From Pontibacter lucknowensis (GTDB lineage: Bacteria; Bacteroidota; Bacteroidia; Cytophagales; Hymenobacteraceae), in assembly GCF_900156415.1 (NCBI RefSeq), contig NZ_FTNM01000006.1:362255-426254 (forward strand): DNA of 64,000 bases. The letters are read 5' to 3'. This document shows positions 43,173 through 52,750 of the stretch, piece after piece. The notes below the pieces were generated by a model. That model did not search any database, was not told where the DNA came from, and was given only the letters and a program-made list of their open reading frames with translations. The translations under genes were made by a program, and so were the position numbers. Each line of letters opens with the position of its first letter. Within the stretch, counting starts at the first letter, position 1.

Positions 43173-44819
43173 CTAATACATCAGCTCGTAGTACTGTCGC
43201 GCCATACGGTCTGAGTCGAAGAAAGGAATCACATCGCGCATGCTTTGCTTGACGATGCCCATCCATTTTCCGCGATCCTTGTAATAAGTCGGGATCACTT
43301 CATTTTCCAGGATACTCATCAGGTTCTTATGGTCGATCTCATCCTGCATGGAATCGGGCAGGTTGCTGTCTACTACCGGTAGTACAAAGCTGTTCTCGCC
43401 GTGGCGGGCAAACTCCGGCAGCCAGCCATCCAGCACCGAAAGGTTCACGGCTCCGTTCATGGCGGCGGTCATACCGCTGGTGCCCGACGCTTCGCGGGGT
43501 CTGCGCGGCGTGTTCAGCCATACATCAGCTCCCTGCTTTAGTTTGCGCGACAAGCCAATTTCGTAGCCTGTCAGCACCGCAAAGTTCTTGCGCTGGTACG
43601 ACAGATTTACCAGGCTGTTGAACACACTCACGGCTCCCTCATCAAAAGGGTAAGGCTTACCGGCCCAGATCACCTGCACGGGCTGGTCTTTCTGCGTGAG
43701 CATGTCAAAAAACCGCTCGATGTCATGCACCAGCAAATCAGCACGCTTATAGGCAGCAAAGCGGCGGGCCCATACCACCGTGAGTACATCCTTCCGGAAG
43801 AGCTTGCCTGTCTGATCGGCCACGATCTCAAACAGCTCCTGCTTCATCTCTGCCTTGCGTTGTATCAGGGACTGGTTATCATCCCGCTCCAGAGCCTGGC
43901 GCATGGTGTTGTCCATCCAGAAGCGGGCGTTCTGGGCATTGGTAATGGCCTTGATCTCGCACACGTTGTCATTCTCGTACCACATGTCGCGGGCCACCTG
44001 CCCATGCAGCTGCGACACTCCATTGGCGACTTTGGCAATGCGCAGGGCAGCCAGGGTATAGTCAAAGAAATTGCCGTGCATGCCCGTCATGCGGCGAGCC
44101 TCTTCCAGTGAGGTCTTGTTGAAGAAAGACATGTTGTTGAGCAGGTGAATGTCGTGCACCTCGTTGCCGGCTTTTTCGGGTGTGTGGGTTGTGAAGGCGA
44201 TGCGCTTCCGCATGTCTTCGGTATTCCCGAATTTTTCATGCAGGTAAAACGCCAGCGGCAGGGCATGCCCTTCGTTCATGTGGTAAATGTCCGCACCACC
44301 CAGTTCTTCCACCACCTTGGCACCCGCTATACCCAGCACAATGCTCTGTGCGATGCGGGTGGACGGCTCTTTATCGTACAGGTGATACGTGATCGTGCGG
44401 GCCAGGTGGTCATTTTCGGGAATGTTGGTGGTCAGGAAGTACATGGGCACCGTACCAAACACTTCAGGACGCAGTACCAGGGCTTTCACTTTTACGGGAT
44501 GGCCGTTCACCATCACCGTCACCACGATGCCGGTATCCTCCAGGTAGGTATAGTACTTTTTCTGAAACTGTACCCGCATGGTCTGGTCGTCGTTGCGCAC
44601 CTGGTCATAATATCCATACTTCCAGAGTATGCCGATCCCGATCATGTTCTGCCGCAGATCGTGGGCGCTGCGCATGTGCGAACCCGCCAGAAAACCCAGA
44701 CCACCAGAGTAAGTTTTGAGCGCCTGGTGTATACCGAATTCCATGCTGAAATACGCCACACGTTTCTGATACTTCTCGTTGATTTCGTACGGATGATACC
44801 ACTTGCTGTATGCTTTCAT
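43173..44819 (-). CDS. Short alpha-glucan phosphorylase-like protein (GT35) lacking the PLP lysine
   Basis: A 548-residue member of the short glycogen/maltodextrin phosphorylase group, with YFSMEFGIHQALKTYSGGLG at the start, FTTHTPEKAGNEVHD, VVWARRFAAYKRADLL and VIWAGKPYPFDEGA. The usual phosphorylase motif EASGT(G/S)(N/G)MK has Lys as the pyridoxal-phosphate anchor; here it reads EASGTSGMTAAMNG, with Thr 451 (codon ACC) in place of that Lys. Either this branch works without that anchor, or it is not a phosphorylase. The protein is about 250 residues shorter than classical GlgP. It is transcribed alone. Confidence 0.8.
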   Translation of the reverse strand: MKAYSKWYHPYEINEKYQKRVAYFSMEFGIHQALKTYSGGLGFLAGSHMRSAHDLRQNMIGIGILWKYGYYDQVRNDDQTMRVQFQKKYYTYLEDTGIVVTVMVNGHPVKVKALVLRPEVFGTVPMYFLTTNIPENDHLARTITYHLYDKEPSTRIAQSIVLGIAGAKVVEELGGADIYHMNEGHALPLAFYLHEKFGNTEDMRKRIAFTTHTPEKAGNEVHDIHLLNNMSFFNKTSLEEARRMTGMHGNFFDYTLAALRIAKVANGVSQLHGQVARDMWYENDNVCEIKAITNAQNARFWMDNTMRQALERDDNQSLIQRKAEMKQELFEIVADQTGKLFRKDVLTVVWARRFAAYKRADLLVHDIERFFDMLTQKDQPVQVIWAGKPYPFDEGAVSVFNSLVNLSYQRKNFAVLTGYEIGLSRKLKQGADVWLNTPRRPREASGTSGMTAAMNGAVNLSVLDGWLPEFARHGENSFVLPVVDSNLPDSMQDEIDHKNLMSILENEVIPTYYKDRGKWMGIVKQSMRDVIPFFDSDRMARQYYELMY

Positions 44820-45134
44820 AAATTAAATGTTCATGTTTTTAAGGTGTCCTGAGACCCGGCTGAAAATTAAAATGAAAGCAGCGAAAGGTGAAATGCAACA
44901 AACGCTGAAGGCATCACCTGTTCAACTGCTTTTATGCCCTTCTGAGGGTAAGCCACTGTGGTAGTATACCGCCAAAATGGACAACACCTGGTCTCACGCT
45001 CGAAAAAGCTTAAGTACAATATACTTATAACCTTACCAAAGTGATTCAGTTTATTTCAGGGGAGCATTTCCGCTCCCAACAAAAAAGGCCCTCCCAAATA
45101 GGAGAGCCTTTTTTAACACTTATTCATTGAGTCT
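44820..45134. other. Gene-free stretch between glucan phosphorylase and protease genes
   Basis: It holds the promoter region of the phosphorylase and, near its left-to-right end, the protease terminator (45082-45114). I see nothing else in it. Confidence 0.4.
45082..45114 (-). terminator. Terminator of the subtilisin-like protease gene
   Basis: AAAAAAGGCCCTCC and GGAGAGCCTTTTTT pair with one mismatch around a short loop. It lies about 20 bases past the protease stop on the minus strand. Confidence 0.75.
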
Positions 45135-47876
45135 TTATTTTGCCAACAGCAACTTATTGGAGTATACCTTGCTACCAGCCTCTACTTTATAGATGTAGGT
45201 ACCGGCTGGCAGGTTACCGGCTCTGAAGTCAATACGGTGCTCACCGGCTGACTTTCTTTCCGATACCAGCGTGCGCACTTTCTTGCCCAGTATATCATAC
45301 ACTGCAACCGTTACAGGTCCCTCCTGCTCTACGGCGTAGCGAATGGTGGTCACCTCAGAGAACGGATTCGGATAGCTGACAAGTTTGCCTGCTTCCGAAA
45401 CAGCCAAATTGGAGGTGCTTTCCGCTGCCAATGGCTGCTCGCCACTGTTCCAAAGCCCGTGTGTGCGGGTAATTATCACAGCAAAATCAGCGCGGGTCAC
45501 GTCCTGCAAAGGCTTGAAGCTCGCATGCAGTACCGGCTCCAGATCATACGGGCCCTGCGTAGCGGTAAAGTAGGCATTGATCATATTCAGTTCCAGTGCT
45601 ATGCTGACATATCCTTCCAGTCCGGCAGGTATGGCAGCAGCATCTTCTATCGGATAGGTATTGCCATTATAAGTCACGGTTGGTGTTTTGCCATTGCGCT
45701 GCAGAGCATACTCCTGTAAACCAAGCGCCTGCACCAGCGAATAAGCCACTTCCGCACGGTTTACTTTGCCGTTCGGGTTGAACTTACCCGGAGCAGCTGC
45801 CAGCATAATGCCGTTCTGCACATGTTTCTGATCACGCAGGGCAGCGCCATGAGCCGTTACCGATTCAGCGATCAGGTTGCGCTCTTTCACATCAGTAAGG
45901 GTATAGGCGCCATTCACAGGCAGGAACTGGCGTATGCCTTCGCCCATCATCAGGTAATCGGCCATGTCGATGCGCTTGAGCAACTCGTCGGGCTTAAAGC
46001 CGCCGCCGCTCAGGCCGTCAGCCAGACGAGCGCTTACTGCCATCATGATCGACGCTTCGGCCGGGTGGCCTGCAATGTCATTCAGACCGGAGGTACCAGC
46101 GGCCGTCATCATGTTCACGGCACCACTGATCTGCTCCGGGAAGGCGGCCCCGTTCAGACCGGAGATACGTACCGTCCAGGTACCTGCCTCAGGGGAGGCC
46201 ACGGCCACACCCCGGTCATAGCTCAGCGCAAACAGCACCGGTATACCGGAGCGCGTCTCGGCACCGGATGGAGAAATAAGGGAGAGGTTCACCGGATTGC
46301 CTGTTTCACCGAGTACACCAGTTGTCCTGATCTTCGCTTCGATGGCAGTAGTTCCTTCCGCTACGTTAAAGGTATATTCGTTTGTGGCGGTGGTCGCAGG
46401 GTTATAATCTATGGTGAAGTTCTCGCTCACGTTGTTGGCGTTCACATTGCTACGGAACGTGCGTGTCATGTTCAGTGAGGAGCCGTAAGGTGCCGAAGCA
46501 CGGTACACTCTGTCTACTGCGGCGTAGGCATTTACATAGCCGGCTCCTACTTCCCATTTCTCTTTGTTCGGTATGTTGGTAGCTGTTTGCTGCAGGATCT
46601 CTTTTACCTGATAAGGAGTCAATGTCGGGTTGGCTTCCAGCAACAGGGCCACTATACCTGCCACATGCGGGGCAGCCATAGAAGTACCACTCATGTGGGT
46701 GTAATAAGGTACGTGCGCCGGATCCAGCTCCTGCACATCTTTGTCAATGGAAAGCGACGAAACAGGCGCTATCACACGGGCCGCAATGATGTCAACTCCC
46801 GGCGAAGTCACAGTCGGACGGTCCTCCCAGGTATAGGTCTTGCCATCGAGGTTGAAAGTGCCTCCTTTGTTCTTGATACCGCGGGATGAGAAGTCCGCCA
46901 GTCGGCCAGACTTGTCGCCGGCCGCCACTGCGATCACCCATGGGGCTTTCTTGTACTGACCTGTGATGGTGCCGGACCCCGGACCGGAGTTACCAGCCGA
47001 GAATACCACCACGATGTTGCGGTCCACGCAGCGCTTCGTAGCCAATGTGATCGGGTCGGCCGGGTTCACCTCCGTGCCGGTGTCGCTGGTGGTCCCAAAT
47101 GAGTTGGTTATCACGCGGATGTTGTAGCGGGCCTGGTTGGTGATGGCATAGTCAAAGCCGGAGAGCACGTCGAGCAGCAGGAGTGCCGCGCCGGAGCCGT
47201 AGCCGATCAGGTCCGCACCCGGCGCCACGCCTTCGTACAAACCCTGCGAAGCCTGTCCGGTTCCACCCACTATACCTGCCACGTGCGTTCCATGGCCACC
47301 TGTGGCATCGGTGTTCGGTACATTCTCCAGGATCAGGTAGGGCAGTAGCGACGAAACTGCGTTTAGGTTCGTGGCAGCTGTAACGTTTTGCTTCAGGTTG
47401 CGGCCGAACTGCAGGTCAGGGTGCGTGCCATCCACACCACTGTCGTTCACCACAATCCCAACACCCTTGCCGGTAAGCGGGAGTCCGCCGTTTCGGCTCA
47501 TAAAAACCGGTTCGGTGCGCAGCTTGTCTACCCCGGTCAGGGCGGTGCCGGAGTTGTTTTCATATTGCAGCGATTCGTTCAGGTAGAGCGAGAGCACGCG
47601 GGGACTTTTGGCGAGGAGTTCTACTTGCAGACCAGTAGCCAGCACGCCGGCAATGGGCAGTGACTTGAGTGTGAGGCCCTTTGTAATACCCGCCTGGGTT
47701 AGCACGGACAGGTCAAGCAAAGTAGGTGCGCTTTCACCTTTGAAGGTTACAACCACCTGCACCAACCTGGTCTTATCGGTGATGGCAGCACGGAGCTTAC
47801 TGTCCATGTAAGCCTGTGCAAAAACGTTGCTTACTGCCAACAGGCTGAGCGCAACAACTGCTAAGAGTTTTCTCAT
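45135..47876 (-). CDS. Subtilisin-like serine protease with SLH-like region and T9SS tail
   Basis: A 913-residue exported S8 protease. A signal peptide (LLAVVALSLLAVSNVFAQ) is followed by an inhibitor-like propeptide and the catalytic domain: Asp 145 in NDSGVDGTHPDL, His 195 in GGHGTHVAG and Ser 398 in MSGTSMAAPHVAG. Around residues 465-600 comes a beta-sandwich, then S-layer-homology-like repeats (DELLKRIDMADYLM, KVNRAEVAYSLVQAL, DVTRADFAVIITRTHGLW). A type IX sorting domain closes it (SYPNPFSEVTTIRY to YSNKLLLAK). It is probably secreted or attached to the cell surface and degrades proteins. Confidence 0.93.
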   Translation of the reverse strand: MRKLLAVVALSLLAVSNVFAQAYMDSKLRAAITDKTRLVQVVVTFKGESAPTLLDLSVLTQAGITKGLTLKSLPIAGVLATGLQVELLAKSPRVLSLYLNESLQYENNSGTALTGVDKLRTEPVFMSRNGGLPLTGKGVGIVVNDSGVDGTHPDLQFGRNLKQNVTAATNLNAVSSLLPYLILENVPNTDATGGHGTHVAGIVGGTGQASQGLYEGVAPGADLIGYGSGAALLLLDVLSGFDYAITNQARYNIRVITNSFGTTSDTGTEVNPADPITLATKRCVDRNIVVVFSAGNSGPGSGTITGQYKKAPWVIAVAAGDKSGRLADFSSRGIKNKGGTFNLDGKTYTWEDRPTVTSPGVDIIAARVIAPVSSLSIDKDVQELDPAHVPYYTHMSGTSMAAPHVAGIVALLLEANPTLTPYQVKEILQQTATNIPNKEKWEVGAGYVNAYAAVDRVYRASAPYGSSLNMTRTFRSNVNANNVSENFTIDYNPATTATNEYTFNVAEGTTAIEAKIRTTGVLGETGNPVNLSLISPSGAETRSGIPVLFALSYDRGVAVASPEAGTWTVRISGLNGAAFPEQISGAVNMMTAAGTSGLNDIAGHPAEASIMMAVSARLADGLSGGGFKPDELLKRIDMADYLMMGEGIRQFLPVNGAYTLTDVKERNLIAESVTAHGAALRDQKHVQNGIMLAAAPGKFNPNGKVNRAEVAYSLVQALGLQEYALQRNGKTPTVTYNGNTYPIEDAAAIPAGLEGYVSIALELNMINAYFTATQGPYDLEPVLHASFKPLQDVTRADFAVIITRTHGLWNSGEQPLAAESTSNLAVSEAGKLVSYPNPFSEVTTIRYAVEQEGPVTVAVYDILGKKVRTLVSERKSAGEHRIDFRAGNLPAGTYIYKVEAGSKVYSNKLLLAK

Positions 47877-48490
47877 AAATTAAGGATTAGTTAAACGTGT
47901 TACATAAGGTGTATTAAGGTAAATAGACTGCCATACCCTCCAGGGATGGCAGTAGGGTGAAGAAAGAATTCAGGTTAATTAAGGCGTCATTATAAGAAGT
48001 GTAATACGGAACGTTGTCACAGAAAAATAATATTTTAAAAATAAGGTATAGCATCTAAAACAGATAATATCAGAATAATAAGCTTTTTTAATCCTGTGTT
48101 ATACCTTCAAATTATCATATTACAAATCGTGTTATAACACTAGTCTGTAAACTCATCAGACCCCTCCTAAAATCAGGGTTGTTTTATGCTTTTTTTGTCA
48201 TCCTGTAAGGATCTTGAAAAAGAGGGCTCCTACACCGCAAGTAGCATTGGCTTGACCTCGCGGGGTAGGGGCCCTCTTTTCCAACCAAGTTTCTTTACAG
48301 TATGACAGTAAGTTTTGAGTATGTTTTCTCAGAATGAAACGGTCCTGCTCCTAAATGGAGCATTTAATGTCCAGGACTGTAGTAGCCTGTCTAAAAAATC
48401 AGTTGTAAGGGTAAGGGCTTTTGTGACCTGATTTGTCAAATTTGCTAATTTGCAGTCGCTGCAAACAGCAGCTCACACCTTATACATTTC
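47877..48490. other. Long gene-free stretch with a hairpin repeat
   Basis: The first 250 bases are AT-rich and hold the protease promoter region. A hairpin element lies at 48196-48307. The rest leads to the acetyltransferase gene. I find no coding sequence or structured RNA that I can name. Confidence 0.45.
48196..48307. repeat. Imperfect hairpin repeat element
   Basis: The left arm TGTCATCCTGTAAGGATCTTG and GAAAAAGAGGGCTCCTAC match, in reverse complement, the right arm GTAGGGGCCCTCTTTTCC and TTTACAGTATGACA. The outer TGTCAT end resembles the end of the repeat at 619-700, so both may belong to one repeat superfamily. Confidence 0.6.
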
Positions 48491-49009
48491 ATGATACAGT
48501 TTATACCCTACCCTGCACTTACCCCGGACTTGCTGCGGACATTAAATGAATGCATAGCTATGGAGTTCGGCCATGTACCCTTTGTGCAGCAGCGCAGTTG
48601 GGCCACACCGGATTGGGTGGTGCTATGGGAAACAGATGGCGAGGTTGCCACTTTCTGTAACATTGTGGAGCGGGAAATTCTGGTAGATGGTCAGCGCCGG
48701 AAGGCAGCAGGAATCAATAATGTGATCACCCCTGCGGCGCACCGGGGCAAAGGCTACGCCAGCCAGGTACTGCGCGAAGCAAACGCCTTTCTGTTCCGGA
48801 AACTACAGGCCAATATGGGTCTCCTGCTCTGCGCTGATGCCCTGGTGCCTTTTTACGAGCGATTAGGATGGTACACTGTGGATTGCCAACTAGTATATGA
48901 TCAGCCGGCCGGCCGGGAGGAGTATGACTCGAATGTAATGCTGCTCAGCCCAGCGCACACCAACCGACAGGCTCCTGCGCACATTGACCTGCAGGGCCTG
49001 CCCTGGTAA
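48491..49009 (+). CDS. GNAT-family N-acetyltransferase
   Basis: A 172-residue enzyme. The acetyl-CoA loop is seen in ITPAAHRGKGYASQVLREA (near 77-95), followed by LLLCADALVPFYERLGWYTV, a typical GNAT ending. The substrate cannot be told; the split N-terminal part (IPYPALTPDLLRTLNECI) resembles aminoglycoside-type or general small-molecule acetyltransferases. It converges with the pirin gene. Confidence 0.85.
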   Translation: MIQFIPYPALTPDLLRTLNECIAMEFGHVPFVQQRSWATPDWVVLWETDGEVATFCNIVEREILVDGQRRKAAGINNVITPAAHRGKGYASQVLREANAFLFRKLQANMGLLLCADALVPFYERLGWYTVDCQLVYDQPAGREEYDSNVMLLSPAHTNRQAPAHIDLQGLPW

Positions 49010-49026
49010 GCGTACAAGGCGGTCTT

Positions 49027-49890
49027 TTACTCGAACAACATACCCATTTTGCCCATCTGGTAATCACGCATGGCCTGCATCACCTCGGTCTGGTTGTTCA
49101 TCACAAAAGGGCCGTGCATGGCCAGGGGTTCTTGCAGTGGCATTCCTGCCAGCAGCAGCAGGCGGGTGTCCTGGCGGGCAGTGATGGTGCAGACCTCGCC
49201 ATCCCTGTTCAGGAGCGCCAGGTGCAGCCCATCCACCAGGCCGTAGCCTTCGAGCATCACCTGTCCGTCTAGCAGGTATAGCATGGCATTGAAATCAGCG
49301 GGTATAGGTATAGCGCATTGCCCACCGGCCTGCAGGGTGAGGCGGAGTGCCATCACGGGGCTGGGAGTCTTTACAGGACCTCTTGTGCCTTTGTAATCTC
49401 CTGCCACCACGGCTATCTGCACACGCTCTTCACTGATCATCGGCGTGTCTTCAGCTTGCAAGGCATAGTAGGCGGGCTGTTCCATTTTGAGGGCTGCAGG
49501 AGTGTTCACCCATAGCTGCACGATCTCCTGCACGCCACCCTGCTCCTGCATTTCACGGGGAGGGCGCTCACTGTGCACAATGCCCCGGCCGGCATTCATC
49601 CACTGGGTGCCGCCGGCATACACGACGCTGTCGTTGCCACGGGAGTCGCGGTGATGCACGCCCCCCTGGTACACAAAGGTGACCGGCGAAAAACCGCGGT
49701 GCGGGTGCGGGTCCACCCCTAGCTTATAGGGATAATCTGACTGCGGAATAATGGTGGTATGATGATGCAGTAGCAGAAAGGGGTCGTGCTGCTCTACCTG
49801 ACTAGTGGGCAGTGGCTGCCGGAGTGGCAGCCCACCCATGTCAGTTTCCTCTGCATAAAGAAGTCGTGCGACGCTTCGGTTCTGATACAT
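49027..49890 (-). CDS. Pirin-family bicupin protein
   Basis: A 287-residue cupin protein. Metal ligands of the N-terminal cupin are in DPHPHRGFSPVTFV, GVHHRDS and the Glu of HSERPP; GGTQWMNAGRGIVHSE is the family hallmark. Pirins bind iron and some are quercetin dioxygenases or redox sensors. The second cupin domain (residues 170-270) lacks the metal ligands, as usual. It is a single gene. Confidence 0.92.
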   Translation of the reverse strand: MYQNRSVARLLYAEETDMGGLPLRQPLPTSQVEQHDPFLLLHHHTTIIPQSDYPYKLGVDPHPHRGFSPVTFVYQGGVHHRDSRGNDSVVYAGGTQWMNAGRGIVHSERPPREMQEQGGVQEIVQLWVNTPAALKMEQPAYYALQAEDTPMISEERVQIAVVAGDYKGTRGPVKTPSPVMALRLTLQAGGQCAIPIPADFNAMLYLLDGQVMLEGYGLVDGLHLALLNRDGEVCTITARQDTRLLLLAGMPLQEPLAMHGPFVMNNQTEVMQAMRDYQMGKMGMLFE

Positions 49891-50015
49891 TGGCGCTGTC
49901 GGGCTATGGTTTCATATCAAGATACGAAAATACCTGTGCCAGGGAGCCCTGCCGTAATCATTACGTTCCGTTGCGGCTGTCTTACCTGTTTGCAGAGGCA
50001 CTGCTTTGGATCTCG

Positions 50016-50672
50016 TCAGGAGATCAGGCCGCGCTGCAGGGCATATTTAATAAGTGCAGCCGTGTTTCGGGCCTTGGTCTTCTCAAGCAGGTTTTGGCGA
50101 TGGGTTTCGACGGTGCGCTTACTCGTAAAAAGCTTTTCTGATATCTCGGCATTGGTATAGCCCTCTCCAATCAATGCCAGCACCTCCAATTCCCGTTTGG
50201 ACAGTTCACGATGCGACTCTCCGTTCCCGTTTGTATGCTGTAGCTCATTTGGCAACTGCTTTACCTTGCGCAGTAGCTCCAGCGTCACATCCGGGCTAAT
50301 GTAGCGACAGCCTTGCGAGACAAGCTGCAGGGCGCAATAAAGCTCATCTTTGCCTGCATTTTTAAGGATGTAGCCTGAAGCACCAAGCTCCAACATACGG
50401 CTCACATATTTCTCGTGACTGAGCATGGAGAGTACCACCACCTTCAGCCCGGGATAGTTTTTGAAAATATGAGCAGCCGTTTCAAAACCGTCCATATCTG
50501 GCATACTGATGTCCATCAGGACAATATCTGCGTCAACTTTAGGCAATAACTCCATCAACTCACTGCCGCTGGCGGCTTCTCCTACCACTTGTACAGCCGT
50601 GTGGTCCTGCAGCAATGCTTTCAGGCCGTCACGCACTATTTTGTGGTCATCGGTGATTATAAGGTTTATCAT
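50016..50672 (-). CDS. NarL/FixJ-type response regulator
   Basis: A 218-residue regulator with a receiver domain (acidic pair in IITDDHKIVRDGL, phosphoacceptor Asp 54 in VLMDISMPDMDG, Lys near 105) and a LuxR-type helix-turn-helix (LSKRELEVLALIGEGYTNAE, TSKRTVETHRQNLLEKT). No sensor kinase gene is next to it. Targets are unknown. Confidence 0.9.
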   Translation of the reverse strand: MINLIITDDHKIVRDGLKALLQDHTAVQVVGEAASGSELMELLPKVDADIVLMDISMPDMDGFETAAHIFKNYPGLKVVVLSMLSHEKYVSRMLELGASGYILKNAGKDELYCALQLVSQGCRYISPDVTLELLRKVKQLPNELQHTNGNGESHRELSKRELEVLALIGEGYTNAEISEKLFTSKRTVETHRQNLLEKTKARNTAALIKYALQRGLIS

Positions 50673-51161
50673 TTTATAATTTTAAATGAGAGGCTAACAT
50701 CCACCTCATGGTCCGGCATATTCAGGGCTCAGGATCGAAGCACAAAAAGTCAGGAGTGATGTAAAGAAGAAAAATGGATTGCACCCGGTCCCAAGGCGAT
50801 TTAATCTGACATACCTGCCTGCAGACAATTTTCACAATAAATAACTGAATGTACAATCGTACCTCTCGAACATTTAACTTAAATTTGAAGCATTAGTAAA
50901 AAATCAGTATTTCCAGCATGATAGTATACGTATTTACAACGGAACTAACCGAAATGAAGGAGTAGATATGTCTCCGATCATCACGCATGCCATAGCAGGA
51001 GTATTTTGATTCGCGTTTCATGAGCTGTTGGCTACTGCAGTAGGACAGCCCGGGAAACGTTTTTGCGTATGAGAGCCAATAACACTAATCAATCACCTTG
51101 TTGCGGGAGGATATGCGCCCGAAATTTTGGAGATTGGTCAACCAAAGGAAAACAACGATAG
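50673..51161. other. Gene-free divergent region
   Basis: It lies between the response regulator and STAS genes, which read away from each other, so it holds both promoters. I see no repeat or RNA gene. The part 50840-50940 is AT-rich. Confidence 0.4.
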
Positions 51162-51509
51162 ATGAAAACTTTTAGCGTTACGACAGATGCGATTGGTAAG
51201 GGAGTATTGCTTCGGTTTAAGGGAGAGCTTGACGCCAGTTCATCTGTTTACGCCGACAATGCCCTGGAGGAGACGATTGCTGCTTCGTCAGGTTTTGTGC
51301 TGATCGATTGCAGCGAACTGACCTATATCTCTTCTGCCGGCCTGGGCGTTTTGCTGGCTGCTTTTCAGGCCTGCAACCTGAAGGAGATGGACCTGGTTAT
51401 GGTGAACATGCAGCCTAAGATCCGCAACGTGTTCGAGATTCTGGGGCTTGACCGCCTGATCAAGTCAGCCGAAACTGTGGAAGAAGCACGACAGATGATT
51501 GCCAAGTAA
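51162..51509 (+). CDS. STAS-domain anti-sigma factor antagonist
   Basis: A 115-residue single STAS domain (LRFKGELDASSSVYAD, FVLIDCSELTYISSAGLGVL). Ser 58 aligns with the phosphorylated serine of SpoIIAA/RsbV proteins. It likely takes part in a partner-switching stress pathway, but no kinase or sigma factor is adjacent. A terminator follows the stop. Confidence 0.9.
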   Translation: MKTFSVTTDAIGKGVLLRFKGELDASSSVYADNALEETIAASSGFVLIDCSELTYISSAGLGVLLAAFQACNLKEMDLVMVNMQPKIRNVFEILGLDRLIKSAETVEEARQMIAK

Positions 51510-51512
51510 ATA

Positions 51513-51546
51513 AAAAAGGGACCGCTTTGTACGGTCCCTTTTCTTT
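51513..51546. terminator. Terminator between STAS gene and disordered-protein gene
   Basis: AAAAGGGACCG and CGGTCCCTTTT form an 11-bp stem with a 7-base loop flanked by A and T runs. The two genes converge, so it can serve both. Confidence 0.8.
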
Positions 51547-51560
51547 TGAACATTTCCTGG

Positions 51561-52421
51561 TTATCTGTCCCAATCACTGCTGAAGTTTTGGTCAGACTGG
51601 CCCCGACGGCGCTGCTCGCGGCGGGAGTAGTCGTAGTCAGAACGGCTGTAGCCCTCTGAGCTGCCGTATCCACCTGTGCTACCCATTGAGCTGCTTCTGC
51701 CCTGGAAGTCCTGGCCGGAGTCGCGCTGCGATCCGCTGCGCGATCTGTAGCCTGCATTGCCGGTGTCACCGTACGGACCACCACTCCACGGCCCTGCCCC
51801 ACTGCCAAAGTAGCCGCCGCCCATAGAGCCGGAGCCGCCACTGCCGTAGTCTGAGCCGCGCGGGAAGCCCATAGAGCTACGCCCGTAGCCTCCTGAAGAT
51901 TCGCCGTAACCGGATGAGCTGCCGTAGTCACGCTGTGAGCTGCCATAACCTGTGTGCTCTGAAGCGCCGTACTCCCCTCCGCTGGAGCCGGCTCCATATG
52001 GAGAGCCGGTGCGGCCGTAGCTGCTGCCCTGCGATGATGACCCGTAATCAGACATACGGCCACTGTAGCCACTACTGCTTTCGCTCTGCCCGGAGCGGTA
52101 AGAGCCCCCTTGTGAGCGCTGTGGGCTATACCTGCCCATCTGGGACTGGCCGTAGCGCTGGTCCTGGCTTCCTGAAGCGCCCGAACCATACCCTGATGAG
52201 CGGTACCCGCCACGGTCAAATTCTCCTGAATAAGGATGATGCGTACTGCCTCGCTGCTGTCTCTCTCCACGATCGTCCTCATCTCCTGCTATACGCTCCC
52301 AGGCATGGCTGATCTTTTCTCCAATCCGGTTGAAAAAGCCTCCTTCATCGTGTTGAGAGCGGTCGCGGTCATGAGAGCGATAGCTTCCCCTACCATAGTC
52401 ATCCTGATAATCTCTTGCCAT
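51561..52421 (-). CDS. Intrinsically disordered Ser/Gly/Tyr-rich protein
   Basis: A 286-residue protein. Residues 1-50 are charged and contain a short amphipathic helix (GGFFNRIGEKISHAWERIAG) like the start of some Bacteroidota stress proteins. The remaining 230 residues are low-complexity and dominated by Ser, Gly, Tyr, Gln and Arg, with many SGYG, GYGSS and RSGS units (GGYRSSGYGSGASG, DYGSSSGYGESSGGYG). There is no signal peptide. Composition resembles FUS-like prion domains that phase-separate. The frame is free of stops, and start and length are sensible, so I take it as real. Function unknown. Confidence 0.75.
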   Translation of the reverse strand: MARDYQDDYGRGSYRSHDRDRSQHDEGGFFNRIGEKISHAWERIAGDEDDRGERQQRGSTHHPYSGEFDRGGYRSSGYGSGASGSQDQRYGQSQMGRYSPQRSQGGSYRSGQSESSSGYSGRMSDYGSSSQGSSYGRTGSPYGAGSSGGEYGASEHTGYGSSQRDYGSSSGYGESSGGYGRSSMGFPRGSDYGSGGSGSMGGGYFGSGAGPWSGGPYGDTGNAGYRSRSGSQRDSGQDFQGRSSSMGSTGGYGSSEGYSRSDYDYSRREQRRRGQSDQNFSSDWDR

Positions 52422-52750
52422 AACTGTATATTTAATTTAATTATAGAACTTATTGAATATGAATTTAGACAAAACACGCACTTATTAAACGTTTTAGGTG
52501 GGGCTGGGTTTTATATTAACGGACTCAAAACCGCCATTTACCCAAAAGACGTACAAATACGGAAAACGAGCTGGTACAAAACACCTCCTGCCACGCTACA
52601 GCTGTTTTAACTACTCATTTTTAGAAATATCAGCCTTCATTTGAAGCCCTGGTGTTCTCCCAAAGTTCTCTTAATCCGTACTAATCTTAGGCATTGCCCT
52701 TGCGGCCCGCTACCTGTTGACACAGGCTCAAACCTGATGTGTGAAAGCAA
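52422..52750. other. Gene-free divergent region
   Basis: It holds the promoters of the disordered-protein gene and of cphA. No repeat or structured RNA was recognised. Confidence 0.4.

Noticed and set aside
51365..52282. Second minus-strand frame of 305 codons overlapping the disordered-protein gene
   Set aside because: Ala/Thr-rich shadow produced by the Ser/Gly/Tyr codon repeats; the Ser/Gly/Tyr frame has a sensible start, a charged N-terminal helix and ends before a terminator.
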